Source: Clostridia bacterium
Lineage (GTDB): Bacteria; Bacillota; DSM-521; Neomoorellales; Neomoorellaceae
Assembly (NCBI GenBank): GCA_030445865.1
Contig: JASUSV010000001.1
Span: 1-64,000 of the forward strand
Direction: 5' to 3'
DNA length: 64,000 nucleotides
In this document: positions 26,146 through 35,303 of the stretch, piece after piece
Position numbering within the stretch: position 1 is the stretch's first letter
How the letters are laid out: each line of letters begins with the position of its first letter
Notes under the pieces: model-generated
Database searches by the model: none
Told to the model about the DNA's origin: nothing
The model's input: only the letters and a program-made list of their open reading frames with translations
Program-made: the position numbers and the translations under genes

Positions 26146-26559
26146 TTATATTAACTCTTCCGGCTTAAAGTACAGGGCGATTTCCCGCTGGGCGCTGGCC
26201 TCGGAATCTGCCCCATGGATTACGTTTTCGCCTATTAAAGTAGCCAGGTCGCCCCGGATGGTGCCAGGAGGCGCCTCGGCAGGGTTGGTCGGGCCCATAA
26301 GCCGCCGCATCCCGGCAATCGCTCCCGGGCCCTCGATAACCATAGCGACTACCGGGCCGGAGATGATGTGCTCCACGAGTTCGGTATAGAAGGGCTTGCC
26401 CCGGTGTTCCGCGTAGTGGGCGGCAGCCATCTCCGGGGTTAACTGCAACATTTTTAAACCCACGATGCGGTAGCCCTTACGTTCAATCCGGCTCAAGATC
26501 TCGCCGATTAAGCCCCGCCGTACACCCTCGGGCTTAATCATACTAAAAGTGCGTTCCAT
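26146..26559 (-). CDS. ndk: Nucleoside-diphosphate kinase
   Basis: It balances (d)NTP pools by phosphate transfer through a His intermediate. About 137 residues with [57 protein letters not shown] and the active-site His in ENVIHGADS. The ATG at 26559 has AAAGGGAG 7 bases upstream and overlaps the ftsH stop codon by one base; two codons further out is another ATG. The position behind ftsH suggests co-transcription. Confidence 0.96.
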   Translation of the reverse strand: MERTFSMIKPEGVRRGLIGEILSRIERKGYRIVGLKMLQLTPEMAAAHYAEHRGKPFYTELVEHIISGPVVAMVIEGPGAIAGMRRLMGPTNPAEAPPGTIRGDLATLIGENVIHGADSEASAQREIALYFKPEELI

Positions 26560-28496
26560 TACCATACTCCCTTTAACCCCTGAAGGTAAATGAGTTTTAT
26601 TAAAAGATCTTTTTTGGCTTCATTAGGCTTCGGATTCTGGCCTTTTTCAATAGCTATGGCCTGGGCCGCCGTACCGGGATCTTTTCCCTGCTGGCGGTTA
26701 TATTCTTCAATAAGAGCCGTGAATTCCTCTGCCTCGAGCGTTTCTTTTTTCATTAAAGCCTTGGCGATTAAGTGCAGTTCTTCCAGGTGCCGTTGCAGCA
26801 TTTCTTTGGCCCGGTTATAGCACTCGTCGATAATTCGGCGCGCTTCTTTATCTATAGAAAAGGCCACGGCCTCGCTGTAGTTGCGGTCACGGGCAAGATC
26901 TCGACCTAAAAAGGGTGTTTCCTGCTTGCGGCCAAAAGTCAAAGGACCCAGTTCTTCGGACATGCCGAACTCGGTAATCATTTTACGCACCAGTTCGGTG
27001 GCCCTCTCCAGGTCGTTCTGAGCCCCGGTGCTGATCTCTTTTAACACCAGGTCTTCGGCTACGCGGCCGCCCAAAAGCATGGTCACCTGGTCGAGCATCT
27101 GCGACTTAGTCATATAACGCCGGTCTTCTTTGGGCAATAACAGGGTATAACCACCTGCCCGACCCCGCGGTATAATGGATACTTTATGCAGGGGGTCGGT
27201 ATGAGGCAAATAATGTCCCAACAGGGCATGGCCAGCCTCATGGTAAGCCACCAGCTTTTTCTCGTAATCGCTGATCACCCGCGACTTTTTCTCCGGCCCG
27301 GCAATTACCCGTTCGATGGAATCCTCCATCTCTTCCATCCCGATTTTCTTCTTGCCGCGGCGGGCGGCCAGCAAAGCCGCTTCATTGACCAAGTTGGCCA
27401 GGTCTGCCCCGGTAAAGCCGGGCGTACGCCGCGCCAGCACATCCAGATCTACATTGGCATCCAGCGGTTTGTTGCGCGTATGCACTTTGAGGATGTCTTT
27501 GCGGCCGTTGATATCCGGGACATCGACTACTATCTGGCGGTCAAAACGGCCAGGCCGCAGTAAGGCCGGGTCCAGGATGTCGGGGCGGTTGGTGGCGGCA
27601 ATGATAATAATGCCTTCGTTGGGATTAAACCCGTCCATCTCCACCAGCAACTGGTTTAACGTTTGCTCCCTTTCGTCGTGGCCCCCGCCTAAACCGGCCC
27701 CCCGCTGGCGGCCGACGGCATCGATCTCGTCAATAAAAACGATACAGGGGGAATTCTTCTTGGCCTGCTCAAAAAGATCTCGTACCCGGGAAGCGCCTAC
27801 ACCCACAAACATTTCTACGAAATCCGAGCCGCTGATGCTAAAAAACGGGACCCCCGCTTCTCCGGCTACGGCTTTGGCCAGCAAGGTTTTACCGGTGCCG
27901 GGCGGCCCGTAAAGGAGCACGCCTTTAGGGATGCGCGCACCTAACTCGTTGAATTTACGCGGGTTTTTCAGGAATTCTACTACTTCTTCCAGCTCTTCTT
28001 TAACTTCATCGACCCCGGCTACATCTTTAAAAGTAACTTTATTTTTGTCATCAGTATGCAGGCGGGCCCGGCTTTTGCCGAATTGCATAACCCGCGAGCC
28101 GCCGCCCTGCGTCTGCTGCATCATAAAAAAGACCAGGCCCACCAGCAGCAAAATGGGCAACAAGGTGCCAAAAAGATTGGTCCACCAAGGCGGCTCCGGC
28201 GAAGGCATGGTTCTTACTACCGCACCATGCCTGGTCAAACGATCGCTCAGTTCCGCTTCCCTGGGGGCATTTACGGTGAACTTTTGGCCCGACTTCAACG
28301 TACCGGTTATATGATAAATATCTTTTTCAGGCGTCAGGGTAACTTCCTGCACCTGACCCTGATCTATTGCCCGGTAAAACGAAGTTAAATCCATTTCTTC
28401 CGCCGGTTTTTCCATCGGAGTAGAAAGGCGAAAGACTGAAACGGCCAACAGCACGATTAAAAGGTAAATGGCCAGGTTTTTAAAAATGCGGTTCAT
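26559..28496 (-). CDS. ftsH: ATP-dependent zinc metalloprotease FtsH
   Basis: Membrane-anchored AAA+ protease that degrades misfolded and regulatory membrane or cytosolic proteins. 645 residues: TM helix 1 (about 5-24), an extracytoplasmic domain, TM helix 2 (about 108-128), and the AAA module with GPPGTGKT (about 195), the Walker B box IVFIDEID and the second region of homology [19 protein letters not shown]. The zinc site is HEAGH (about 418) plus a downstream acidic ligand in the peptidase domain. It lies downstream of tilS as in most Firmicutes, though the usual hpt gene between them is missing. Confidence 0.98.
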   Translation of the reverse strand: MNRIFKNLAIYLLIVLLAVSVFRLSTPMEKPAEEMDLTSFYRAIDQGQVQEVTLTPEKDIYHITGTLKSGQKFTVNAPREAELSDRLTRHGAVVRTMPSPEPPWWTNLFGTLLPILLLVGLVFFMMQQTQGGGSRVMQFGKSRARLHTDDKNKVTFKDVAGVDEVKEELEEVVEFLKNPRKFNELGARIPKGVLLYGPPGTGKTLLAKAVAGEAGVPFFSISGSDFVEMFVGVGASRVRDLFEQAKKNSPCIVFIDEIDAVGRQRGAGLGGGHDEREQTLNQLLVEMDGFNPNEGIIIIAATNRPDILDPALLRPGRFDRQIVVDVPDINGRKDILKVHTRNKPLDANVDLDVLARRTPGFTGADLANLVNEAALLAARRGKKKIGMEEMEDSIERVIAGPEKKSRVISDYEKKLVAYHEAGHALLGHYLPHTDPLHKVSIIPRGRAGGYTLLLPKEDRRYMTKSQMLDQVTMLLGGRVAEDLVLKEISTGAQNDLERATELVRKMITEFGMSEELGPLTFGRKQETPFLGRDLARDRNYSEAVAFSIDKEARRIIDECYNRAKEMLQRHLEELHLIAKALMKKETLEAEEFTALIEEYNRQQGKDPGTAAQAIAIEKGQNPKPNEAKKDLLIKLIYLQGLKGVW

Positions 28497-28570
28497 TGCT
28501 CAACCCCCTTTCTACCCGCGTCGCCATCTTATGAGTATTAATTTTAACACATGAAGAATATGATTGCAAT

Positions 28571-29953
28571 TTAACTTGAAGAGACTTTTGTCAAAATAAG
28601 GTGTAAAACCTCCCTAGTTGCCGGCGTTACTTTCCAGCGGGCATCAATCCGCCACCCGGCCACCCATAAGATGGAGCCCTGGCGGTCGACCACCAGGGGG
28701 ATGGCATCCCTCTGAGACTCCGGCACCTTTAAATCTACAAAAAAGTCCTGTAATTTTTTCCTGCCACCCACCCCCAGGGGATAAAAATAGTCGCCCGGCC
28801 GGCGGTTACGCACCCAGAGCTCACCCTCGATTTTTGACCAGTCCAGCCAAGCCTCGTTGTTATGGGCCGGAAAGCTTCCGGGCGGCGGCACCACTTCGGC
28901 GGCAATCTCCAGATTCAAGAAGGGTAAAGAAGTCTTGCCCGGCACAACAAGGGGTAAACAAAAAGAAAGCTTTCCTTCCTCCTGTTTCATGGGAGTAAGA
29001 AAAAAAATTTTACCACCTTTTAGTTGTATTTTCCCGCCGCCGGGCCAGTTTAAACTTCCCTGGGATTGAGCCAGCTCGCGGGCGCGCTCGATATGATAAA
29101 AATTGCCCGCTGGCCAGCCCAGGGCCGTGGCGGCAGCGCGGATCACCCGCCGCTGCAACCCTAAAGGCAGACCAAGAAACCGGCCGGCATCCAACACCAG
29201 CCGGTCGCCGCCTTCTTCTATAATAACTTCCTTGCAGGCCTGAACGGTAACCTGTCGCAAAACCTCGTCTTCGGCCCGTAAAATATCCGCCGTGCGGCAG
29301 AGGGCGTCGACAATGGCGGGATTATATTCCCTGGCCAGCAGAGGCAAGAGTTGGAGACGGATCTTATTGCGACGGTAGGCGGGATCAAGATTAGAAGGGT
29401 CGCGGCAGGGCTTTAAGCCGTGCTCCCGGCAATAGGCTTCGATTTCTTCGCGGCGCACTTCCAAAAGGGGGCGGATGAGGTCGCCCTCCCGGGGCTCCAT
29501 AGCCTTTAGACCCTCTACTCCGCTTCCCCGTAAAAGATTTAATAATACCGTCTCAGCCTGATCGTTAGCCTGGTGGCCCACCGCGATTTTACCGGCCCCT
29601 ACTTCATTGGCGGCCTGGCGTAAAAACTGGTAACGAACCTCGCGGGCGGCTTCTTCCAGGGTAAGGCCGCGTTCAACCTGGTAGGCCCTCACATCCCTGG
29701 CCTCGATCTTTACCGGCAGGCCCCAGCTTTGAGCCAGCCGGGCCACATAAGCTGCCTCGGCAGCCGATTCCTTGCCCCGCAACTTATGATCCAAATGCCC
29801 GACGTATAGCTTGAGCTTATATTCGTCTTTAAAAGCCAGGAGGCAGTGCAGCAGGGCTAAAGAATCCGGTCCTCCCGATACTCCTACCAGCACTTTATCG
29901 CCGCTGTTTAAAAGCGAGTAACGCTGAATAGTTTGTCGGATTTTGGCCAGCAT
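28571..29953 (-). CDS. tilS: tRNA(Ile)-lysidine synthase
   Basis: It converts C34 of the tRNA-Ile CAU anticodon to lysidine, changing both charging and decoding from Met to Ile. 460 residues: a PP-loop N-ATPase domain with VGVSGGPDSLALLH (about 22-35), GHLDHKLRG, EEAAREVRY and VGHQANDQAETVLLNLLRGSG. The linker (about 210-330) and the C-terminal TilS domain (about 380-455, WVRNRRPGDYFYP, GGRKKLQDFF) are intact. It is normal in length and order between spoIIE and ftsH. Confidence 0.96.
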   Translation of the reverse strand: MLAKIRQTIQRYSLLNSGDKVLVGVSGGPDSLALLHCLLAFKDEYKLKLYVGHLDHKLRGKESAAEAAYVARLAQSWGLPVKIEARDVRAYQVERGLTLEEAAREVRYQFLRQAANEVGAGKIAVGHQANDQAETVLLNLLRGSGVEGLKAMEPREGDLIRPLLEVRREEIEAYCREHGLKPCRDPSNLDPAYRRNKIRLQLLPLLAREYNPAIVDALCRTADILRAEDEVLRQVTVQACKEVIIEEGGDRLVLDAGRFLGLPLGLQRRVIRAAATALGWPAGNFYHIERARELAQSQGSLNWPGGGKIQLKGGKIFFLTPMKQEEGKLSFCLPLVVPGKTSLPFLNLEIAAEVVPPPGSFPAHNNEAWLDWSKIEGELWVRNRRPGDYFYPLGVGGRKKLQDFFVDLKVPESQRDAIPLVVDRQGSILWVAGWRIDARWKVTPATREVLHLILTKVSSS

Positions 29954-29995
29954 CTGATTCCTAAAAGCCTCTCCAGATCTTTTCCTATTTTTTCG

Positions 29996-32062
29996 TCAAA
30001 AATACTTTTTTTCCTCCTTTTTTTCGATTTTTGCTTCATGAAAAATGACCACGGCTACCGCCATATCGTCTCGCGGTCTTTCGCCCACCAAAGCCCTGGC
30101 CTGTTTAAGAAGCCGCTCGGCCATAAGCTGGGCATTATCTATAAGGGCTCGCCGCAGGCTATCCATAATCCATTTCTCTCTTTCTCCGACTTCCCGGTGG
30201 GATTCCAGCACCCCATCGGTTAACATTACCAACACATCGCCTGGCAGTAACTCCGCCGTAACTCCAACTGGACTCGCCTCTTCCCATATACCTGCCGGCA
30301 AAGACTGGGACCGCAGGGGCCAGACCTCGGAGCCGCGCCGGAGAAAGCTGGGACAGGCTCCCATTTTGCTGAATTCGACCCGGCCTGCTTTTAGATCCAG
30401 GCAGGCCAGATCTAAGGTTACAAAAGATTCTACAGGCGAGCTGTAAAATAAAACCGTATTTAATATGTGCAAGGCCAGTTCCCGGGGAAACCCGGCTTTA
30501 AGCATGGCCTGCAACAATTTTACCGCCTTCCGACTGGCGGCAGCGGCGCGGTCACCCGTTCCCATACCGTCGCTTAGGATAACAAAATACCGCCCGCCGG
30601 GAAGAGAAAAAGAAGCAAAAGTATCGCCGCAGACATCCTCCTGGTAGCGAGGCAGGCTGGCGAAGCCGCTCTCGATGCTTAAGAATACCCTTTCTTCCAA
30701 CGACTCCTCCTGCTCTTCACCGGCGGCCAGTTCTGCTAGCATGCTCGCCAGGGCCCGGTACTGAGTTGCCAGCAAGGTAGCAGGTCCGTTGTACCTGTGC
30801 TGTTGGCCAGCGCCGGCCCCCCTGTGACCTATCAGAGCTGCCAGCAACTCTCCTCCCCGGCTGCACCTGTCAACCAAACGATCCGGGAGGTCGCTTAAAG
30901 TTAAATTACCCCGCTTTTCCAGCTTGTTTTGCAGGTCCTGCAATAGCTCCATCATTTCCTTTTTTTCCACTTGCCAGCAGAGTTTGTCTGCCGGGCAACC
31001 ACGGCAGACCGGCCGGCCGATCTCTTCCCAGGTCTGGGTCCAATAATCATCCGACTGTTCTTTTAAGGGCCTCAATTCCTCTGCTAGCTTTTGCCATACC
31101 CGGGCCTGGACCTTAAGTCGGTCAGCCAGAACCGCCTGCTTTTCTTCCTGCCCGCCGGCAAAGGCCACAAGCTTCTCCAGCTTTTCTAAAATTCCTTCCG
31201 GGATTAAGACAACCAAAAAGGCCGCCAGCAAACTCTCTTTAAAGGCTGTCACCACTCCTGCCTGGCCTAAAAAATAAGAAGCGAGCAGGAGGTGGGCCAA
31301 AAAAAAGCCACCTATTGCCCCAGCTTTGCCCAGGGAACAAAAAGCGCCAGCAGCCAGGCCGGAAAAAGCCAGCAGCCCCGCTAATGTCGGGACCGAGAAG
31401 GACGCCAGGCTGGACAAAAAACCTATAGCGGCGCCTGCGGCAGCCCCTGCGCCGGCACCGCCCGCCAGGGCAGCCGCCAGAACCGCCGCCCTACCCGCAA
31501 TTCCCTGGAGGGAAAGGCCGGCAACTTCCCAGGAGCCCAAGCCCAAAAGAAAACCGAAAAAGAGCAAAAATAAACCCAGGCTTTCCTGGAAAACCATAGC
31601 CAGCCCACCGGCCAGAAGGCCTTCAAAAACGACGCCTACCCAGGAATAAAGCTCCGGGCCGGTAAACGTCAGCAGGGAACCCCGGACGACGATTTCCCCG
31701 GACAAAAGTAAAACCGCTAAAAAAATATCCCGCTTGGTCCGCAACGCCGGGTAAAAGATAAAAAGGGAAGCAAAAATAGTGTAAAGGGCAACGCGGCTAT
31801 AGGCTTCCAGGCCATCTAAACAGGAAAGGGAACCCAGGCTCAGCGAAGTTGCCACAAACACCAGCTGACGGGGAAACCTTCTGGCTACCAGCACTAAAAA
31901 AGCCGGCCCGAAAGGAAAAAGCTCTCCTAATATGCCGGCGCGAGCTAAAATAAACGCCGCCGGGAGCAGGGTTATCTCCAGCAGTAAGCTTTTAGTCGCC
32001 AAAGCTTCTTCCGGTTGTTGATAAGGGTAAATGCGAGGACCTCCGGGCAAAAAGGCCACCAC
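29996..32062 (-). CDS. spoIIE: Stage II sporulation protein E (PP2C phosphatase)
   Basis: The membrane phosphatase that dephosphorylates SpoIIAA and switches on sigma-F in the forespore. The N-terminal half holds about ten transmembrane helices; a Cys-rich segment (CRGCPADKLCW) and a central regulatory region follow; the C-terminal 220 residues are the PP2C domain with ILSDGMGTGDRAAAAS and VMLTDGVLES. The frame stays open upstream to 32230, but that part reads poorly and a TATAAT lies at 32094-32099, so one of the GTG codons at 32059-32062, before LPGGPRIYPYQQP, is the more likely start. Confidence 0.93.
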   Translation of the reverse strand: MVAFLPGGPRIYPYQQPEEALATKSLLLEITLLPAAFILARAGILGELFPFGPAFLVLVARRFPRQLVFVATSLSLGSLSCLDGLEAYSRVALYTIFASLFIFYPALRTKRDIFLAVLLLSGEIVVRGSLLTFTGPELYSWVGVVFEGLLAGGLAMVFQESLGLFLLFFGFLLGLGSWEVAGLSLQGIAGRAAVLAAALAGGAGAGAAAGAAIGFLSSLASFSVPTLAGLLAFSGLAAGAFCSLGKAGAIGGFFLAHLLLASYFLGQAGVVTAFKESLLAAFLVVLIPEGILEKLEKLVAFAGGQEEKQAVLADRLKVQARVWQKLAEELRPLKEQSDDYWTQTWEEIGRPVCRGCPADKLCWQVEKKEMMELLQDLQNKLEKRGNLTLSDLPDRLVDRCSRGGELLAALIGHRGAGAGQQHRYNGPATLLATQYRALASMLAELAAGEEQEESLEERVFLSIESGFASLPRYQEDVCGDTFASFSLPGGRYFVILSDGMGTGDRAAAASRKAVKLLQAMLKAGFPRELALHILNTVLFYSSPVESFVTLDLACLDLKAGRVEFSKMGACPSFLRRGSEVWPLRSQSLPAGIWEEASPVGVTAELLPGDVLVMLTDGVLESHREVGEREKWIMDSLRRALIDNAQLMAERLLKQARALVGERPRDDMAVAVVIFHEAKIEKKEEKKYF

Positions 32063-32096
32063 CTTAAACCTGGTTTTCGTCCTATTATAGCAATAA

Positions 32097-32414
32097 TTAC
32101 CAGGAGTTTTTTGTAAATTTAGGAGATGGCTGCGGGCTGTTTTCGACATCAAAATACACCCCGCTGGCAGACTTATAAAGCAAAAACTCTTCCAGGAGTT
32201 TATGCCAGCGTGTTTCGGTCTTGGCTGCAACCTTTACCAGACGAATAAAAAAGGCTTGGATTGCTGCGGCCACAAGACCCAGAATTGTCGTTACCACTTT
32301 GAATTCGTACTTAGCCTTTTCCAGTGAAGCTTCCTGTTCGACTACCTGATGGCGGATGTGGGTTGCTTGCTTTAGTAAGTCGTTAAGAGGCAATCGGAAA
32401 ATTTTCTTTAGCAT
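32097..32414 (-). CDS. Small membrane protein, hypothetical
   Basis: A frame of 105 codons just upstream of spoIIE. The N-terminal 45 residues are charged and helix-prone (KKIFRLPLNDLLKQATHIRH), followed by one hydrophobic segment (VVTTILGLVAAAIQAFFI, about 42-60) and a polar tail. The ATG has only a weak AGGCAGG in front. I recognise no family. It could be a minor membrane protein or a chance frame; the single plausible TM helix and moderate length favour a gene only slightly. Confidence 0.35.
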   Translation of the reverse strand: MLKKIFRLPLNDLLKQATHIRHQVVEQEASLEKAKYEFKVVTTILGLVAAAIQAFFIRLVKVAAKTETRWHKLLEEFLLYKSASGVYFDVENSPQPSPKFTKNSW

Positions 32415-32429
32415 AATGCCTGCCTAGTT

Positions 32430-32628
32430 GTACCTTTAAACGGTACCAGTACATGGCAAGGAAACTTTATCGCCTAAAGCGGTCGGCGCCATCTTAAAGA
32501 GCGCCAGGCTATCGCCGGAGGAGCTAAGGGAGCTATTGTAAGGCCCTCCCCGGAGCCCACAAGGAGGTCGAAATAGACCCCTCTAGCCCTGTTTCCCTGC
32601 CCCCGGGGTCTAGAGGGGCCTATTTTTT
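32430..32628 (+). ncRNA. Candidate structured small RNA with a strong terminator (unassigned)
   Basis: No gene fits this stretch, but it holds several nested inverted segments: GGCGC (about 32495) pairing GCGCC (about 32511), and CCGGAG (about 32515) facing CTCCCCGG further on. It ends in a strong plus-strand terminator: AAATAG and CCCCTCTAG (32571-32588) pair with CTAGAGGGG and CTATTTTTT (32610-32628). No plus-strand gene lies upstream that would need this terminator. I could not match it to any riboswitch, SRP, 6S, RNase P or tmRNA pattern I know. The 5' end is a guess. Confidence 0.35.
32571..32628 (+). terminator. Strong rho-independent terminator
   Basis: A 9-bp perfect stem (CCCCTCTAG with CTAGAGGGG), extended outside a single mismatch by AAATAG pairing with CTATTT, and followed on the plus strand by TATTTTTT. 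The loop is about 21 bases. It could work weakly on the minus strand too (CTATTTCG). Confidence 0.75.
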
Positions 32629-32661
32629 GGCTGGTATAAATGAAAAATCTGGGAGATAATG

Positions 32662-32992
32662 TTAATCAAGCTTGCGGCCGGCCCTTTTGCCGATCTGCTG
32701 CAGCCGGTTGACCGGGCTGGCCTTATCGCGGGCCTCTCTGATGTCGTCCTGGGAAAGGCGGACATATCTGCGGGTCATGGTCAGGTCCTTGTGACCCAGG
32801 ATGGGCTGCAAACTAAAAGGGTCGCCCCGCCCTTCAGGAACTCGATGGCGAAAGAATGCCTTAGCCCGTAAGCCGTAACTTTAATGCCCGTCTTCCGGCA
32901 GTATTCCCGTATTCTCCTGGCCCACTCAGGAACTCCTCCAGGGCCTGGGATAAATCTGCCATTTTCGGATTCAGCTTTGCAATTCTGCCCAT
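32662..32992 (-). pseudogene. Decayed tyrosine recombinase (integrase) gene
   Basis: Read with frame changes near 32915 and 32815, the minus strand gives an integrase C-terminus: CRKTGIKVTAYGLRHSFAIE, LQPILGHKDLTMTRRYV and a basic end closing in KRAGRKLD. The catalytic HxxR-region RHSF, the LGH and the nucleophile Tyr (TMTRRYV) are all visible. The N-terminal 23 codons (MGRIAKLNPKMADLSQALEE) join directly to this end, so some 150-200 codons of the middle are missing. Two frameshifts plus an internal deletion make it inactive. It lies about 75 bases from two tRNA genes, the usual attachment sites of such integrases. Confidence 0.75.
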
Positions 32993-33066
32993 AAAAATAA
33001 CCCCCTCAGCACCACCGGATTGGGCTAAGGAGGTTAACCCGTTGAGAATCCTGGATTTTTAAGGCT

Positions 33067-33141
33067 TGGTGACCCGTAGGGGATTCGAACCCCTGTTACC
33101 GGCTTGAAAGACCGGTGTCTTAACCACTTGACTAACGGGCC
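33067..33141 (-). tRNA. tRNA-Glu (anticodon TTC)
   Basis: 75 bases including an encoded CCA. The acceptor GGCCCGT pairs with ACGGGTC, the anticodon loop is CTTTCAA within stem CCGGT/GCCGG, and the T arm carries GGTTCGAATCC. The sequence closely follows the Bacillus-type tRNA-Glu. Confidence 0.95.
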
Positions 33142-33151
33142 ATAATAAAAT

Positions 33152-33228
33152 TGGTAGCGGTGGTAGGACTCGAACCTACGACACAGCGGGTATGAACCGC
33201 TTGCTCTGACCAGCTGAGCTACACCGCC
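33152..33228 (-). tRNA. tRNA-Met (anticodon CAT)
   Basis: 77 bases with CCA encoded. The acceptor GGCGGTG pairs with CACCGCT (one G-T pair), the anticodon loop TTCATAC sits in stem AGCGG/CCGCT, and the T arm carries GGTTCGAGTCC. It lacks initiator-tRNA features (C1 mismatch, three G-C pairs under the anticodon), so it is an elongator Met tRNA; a lysidine-modified Ile tRNA (substrate of the nearby tilS) cannot be excluded. 10 bases from tRNA-Glu. Confidence 0.93.
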
Positions 33229-33263
33229 AGGCAACCTTATTATGCAACACCCGCGGCCAAATG

Positions 33264-33764
33264 TCAAGACCGGTTAAGCATTAAGCAGGCACCCAATGCC
33301 AGTAAAACGAGGCCGAGTAATTTCCACCAGGTAAAAGGGATCTTCTCTAGGCCGAAAAAACCAAAGTGGTCGATCAACAAGGCCGTCGTTACCTGGCCCA
33401 CGATAATCGCCGTAGTGGCCAGGGCTACGCCCGCCCGGGGAATGCTGGCTACGACTCCGTAAGTAATAAGTACGCCAATAAACCCGCCTAAAAATAAGTA
33501 CCAGGGCGCCTGCAGGGCCTTGCCTAAACTTCCCGGGCTTAACGGGAAAAGAAGCAATACGCCGGTAACTATCGTTGCCGTCAGGTGTACGATAAGCGTA
33601 GCCTGGAGCAGACCGGTAATCTTGGCCAGCGCCGCGTTTAAAGATCCCTGCAGAGCCATAGCTAGTCCGGAAATCGCTGCCAGAGTGAGAGCTAAAATCA
33701 GACGTGCCATAGCGAGAATATTTTTTCCATCTACAGGTAAGAATAATATGCCATATTTTTCCAT
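33264..33764 (-). CDS. YdcZ/DUF606 family small membrane transporter
   Basis: A DMT-superfamily half-size permease of about 148-166 residues with five hydrophobic helices. Family markers include ALQGSLNAALAK, GGFIGVLITYGVVASIPRAGVAL and a C-terminal helix ending in LGACLMLNRS. The first 18 residues before MARLILALTLAA look non-native; ATG at 33710 is a plausible alternative start, though neither start has a good ribosome binding site. The substrate is unknown. No partner DUF606 gene is adjacent. Confidence 0.8.
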   Translation of the reverse strand: MEKYGILFLPVDGKNILAMARLILALTLAAISGLAMALQGSLNAALAKITGLLQATLIVHLTATIVTGVLLLFPLSPGSLGKALQAPWYLFLGGFIGVLITYGVVASIPRAGVALATTAIIVGQVTTALLIDHFGFFGLEKIPFTWWKLLGLVLLALGACLMLNRS

Positions 33765-33839
33765 AAAGATCTATACAATTGCTCCTTCTTTTAGGTACAT
33801 ACTATGGTGAGGCAAAAATCGAGAAAGGGTGCATGAGGG

Positions 33840-34781
33840 TTGCCCATAAAAAATGTTGGCGCGATTCTCATTCTTTTACTCTCAATCCTTTTTCCTGCCC
33901 CGGCTGAAGCCGGCCAATTGCCCTGCGGCTGCAATGAAAGCAACCGGCACCTGCTCCTGCTAAACCCGCCTCTACAGGGTAGCGATGTCCGCGAGCTGCA
34001 ACAGCGCCTGGCCCAATTAGGCTTTTATTTTGGCCCTTTAAACGGTTTATATAACCAGGTAACGGCGCGGGCAGTAAAAAATTTTCAAGCTTCCAAAGGG
34101 CTTAACCCTTCCGGAGAAGTAGGCCCTGCTACCTGGTCCGCCTTGGGGGAGAATTCTTCGGCCATTTCCCAGCGCCAAAGTACAGGAGGGCCACCTGCCG
34201 GCAGCAAACTTCGGCTGCTCATCGAGCTGGATAAACGGACGCTTACCATCCTGGTTGACGGCAAACCGTGGCGAACGTATCCGGTAGCCATAGGCAAATT
34301 TGAAACCCCCTCTCCCGTAGGCGAATGGAAGGTGGTACATAAAAGCAGGGATTGGGGGGGTAGCTTTGGCACCCGCTGGATGGGCCTGAACGTTCCCTGG
34401 GGCGTCTACGGCATTCATGGTACGAATAAACCCTGGACTATTGGTTCGGCCGCTTCGGCCGGATGTTTCCGGATGCACAACCAGGACGTGGAAGAGATCT
34501 TCCCCTGGATAGATATTGGTACGCCCGTCGAAGTAAAGGGCCCTTATACCAAGCCGACTGCCCCCTTAAAACGCGGCCAAACAATGCCCGAGGTAGTAAC
34601 TGTACAGGCGCTTTTGCGCCAGGCGGGCTTTTACCTTTTCGGCCCAACCGATGGGTTTTACGGGGTTATGACCGAGATAGCTATCAAGCAATTCCAATAC
34701 CTGCACAGCCTGGAAGCTACCGGCGAATTAGACGAGGCGACCCTTGAGACGCTTTTGATGTTTAGCAGGCCGGAAGCATGA
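33840..34781 (+). CDS. L,D-transpeptidase with flanking peptidoglycan-binding domains
   Basis: A 313-residue secreted cell-wall enzyme. Signal peptide about 5-25 (ends AEAG); PG-binding-1 domain about 48-105 (VRELQQRLAQLGF, TARAVKNFQASKGL); YkuD transpeptidase domain about 120-240 with GIHGTNKPWTIGSAASAGCFRM, where the Cys is the nucleophile; and a second PG-binding domain about 250-310 (VQALLRQAGFY, AIKQFQYLHSL). It forms or edits 3-3 cross-links, or attaches proteins to peptidoglycan. The start is a TTG with only AGGGTG further upstream. Confidence 0.92.
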   Translation: MPIKNVGAILILLLSILFPAPAEAGQLPCGCNESNRHLLLLNPPLQGSDVRELQQRLAQLGFYFGPLNGLYNQVTARAVKNFQASKGLNPSGEVGPATWSALGENSSAISQRQSTGGPPAGSKLRLLIELDKRTLTILVDGKPWRTYPVAIGKFETPSPVGEWKVVHKSRDWGGSFGTRWMGLNVPWGVYGIHGTNKPWTIGSAASAGCFRMHNQDVEEIFPWIDIGTPVEVKGPYTKPTAPLKRGQTMPEVVTVQALLRQAGFYLFGPTDGFYGVMTEIAIKQFQYLHSLEATGELDEATLETLLMFSRPEA

Positions 34782-34871
34782 GTTCCGGGCCCGGTGGAGC
34801 CTTGGCCCTGCCCGCCCTTTCTATTCGCCTTTCGACCTCTTATTTGCCCTACGCTTCATCGAAAATCTTCA

Positions 34872-35303
34872 TTATTGTTGTGAGGGTTTCAAACCAGGTT
34901 GCCTTGGGCATAACCTAATGTTGCGCCCCTTCAGTACCTTTATCGCCAGCGAGGTTACCTGCCGGGCGCGGCGGGCTAGAACGGCGATTTCGCCTGGGGC
35001 CGCGCCCTCTACATGCACGCCGGCCAGGACTACGGCAGCCAGCCCAAGCTCGGCAGCCAAGCGGGAGGCAGCCGGGCGGGCCACTTCATCGTCCTTATGG
35101 CCCAAAAAGGCGTATACCGAAGTAGTCGAACTCCGCCCGCTGCCGCTCAAGCTCGGGCGGGGAAGGCCGATGGCCACTGCCCCCAAGTGCGGCCTCTCGC
35201 CCCCGAAGAGGTGAAGGATAATTCCGCCGGGCACTAAAAATATATTGCCCCAGACCCGCAGGCGGCCCTTGCCCGATACCAGTGTAAATTTACGGGGTTT
35301 CAC
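34872..35303 (-). CDS. LpdD-like protein (prenylated-flavin-associated family)
   Basis: About 143 residues from the GTG at 35303 (GAAGG 5 bases upstream); the frame is open to 35342 but that would overlap ubiX by 53 bases. The core HLFGGERPHLGAVAIGLPRP, then SSTTSVYAFLGHKDDEVA and VVLAGVHVEGA match the small LpdD/gallate-decarboxylase-accessory family, thought to help prenyl-FMN-dependent decarboxylases. It directly follows ubiX, which makes the prenyl-FMN cofactor. No UbiD-type decarboxylase gene lies beside them in the window. Confidence 0.8.
   Translation of the reverse strand: MKPRKFTLVSGKGRLRVWGNIFLVPGGIILHLFGGERPHLGAVAIGLPRPSLSGSGRSSTTSVYAFLGHKDDEVARPAASRLAAELGLAAVVLAGVHVEGAAPGEIAVLARRARQVTSLAIKVLKGRNIRLCPRQPGLKPSQQ

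Noticed and set aside
32430-32628. Known riboswitch (c-di-GMP, THF, cobalamin, T-box, SAM, TPP)
   Set aside because: None of the consensus core sequences I know is present, and no downstream plus-strand gene exists.
33034-33267. 77-codon minus-strand frame
   Set aside because: It is made of the two tRNA genes read as protein.
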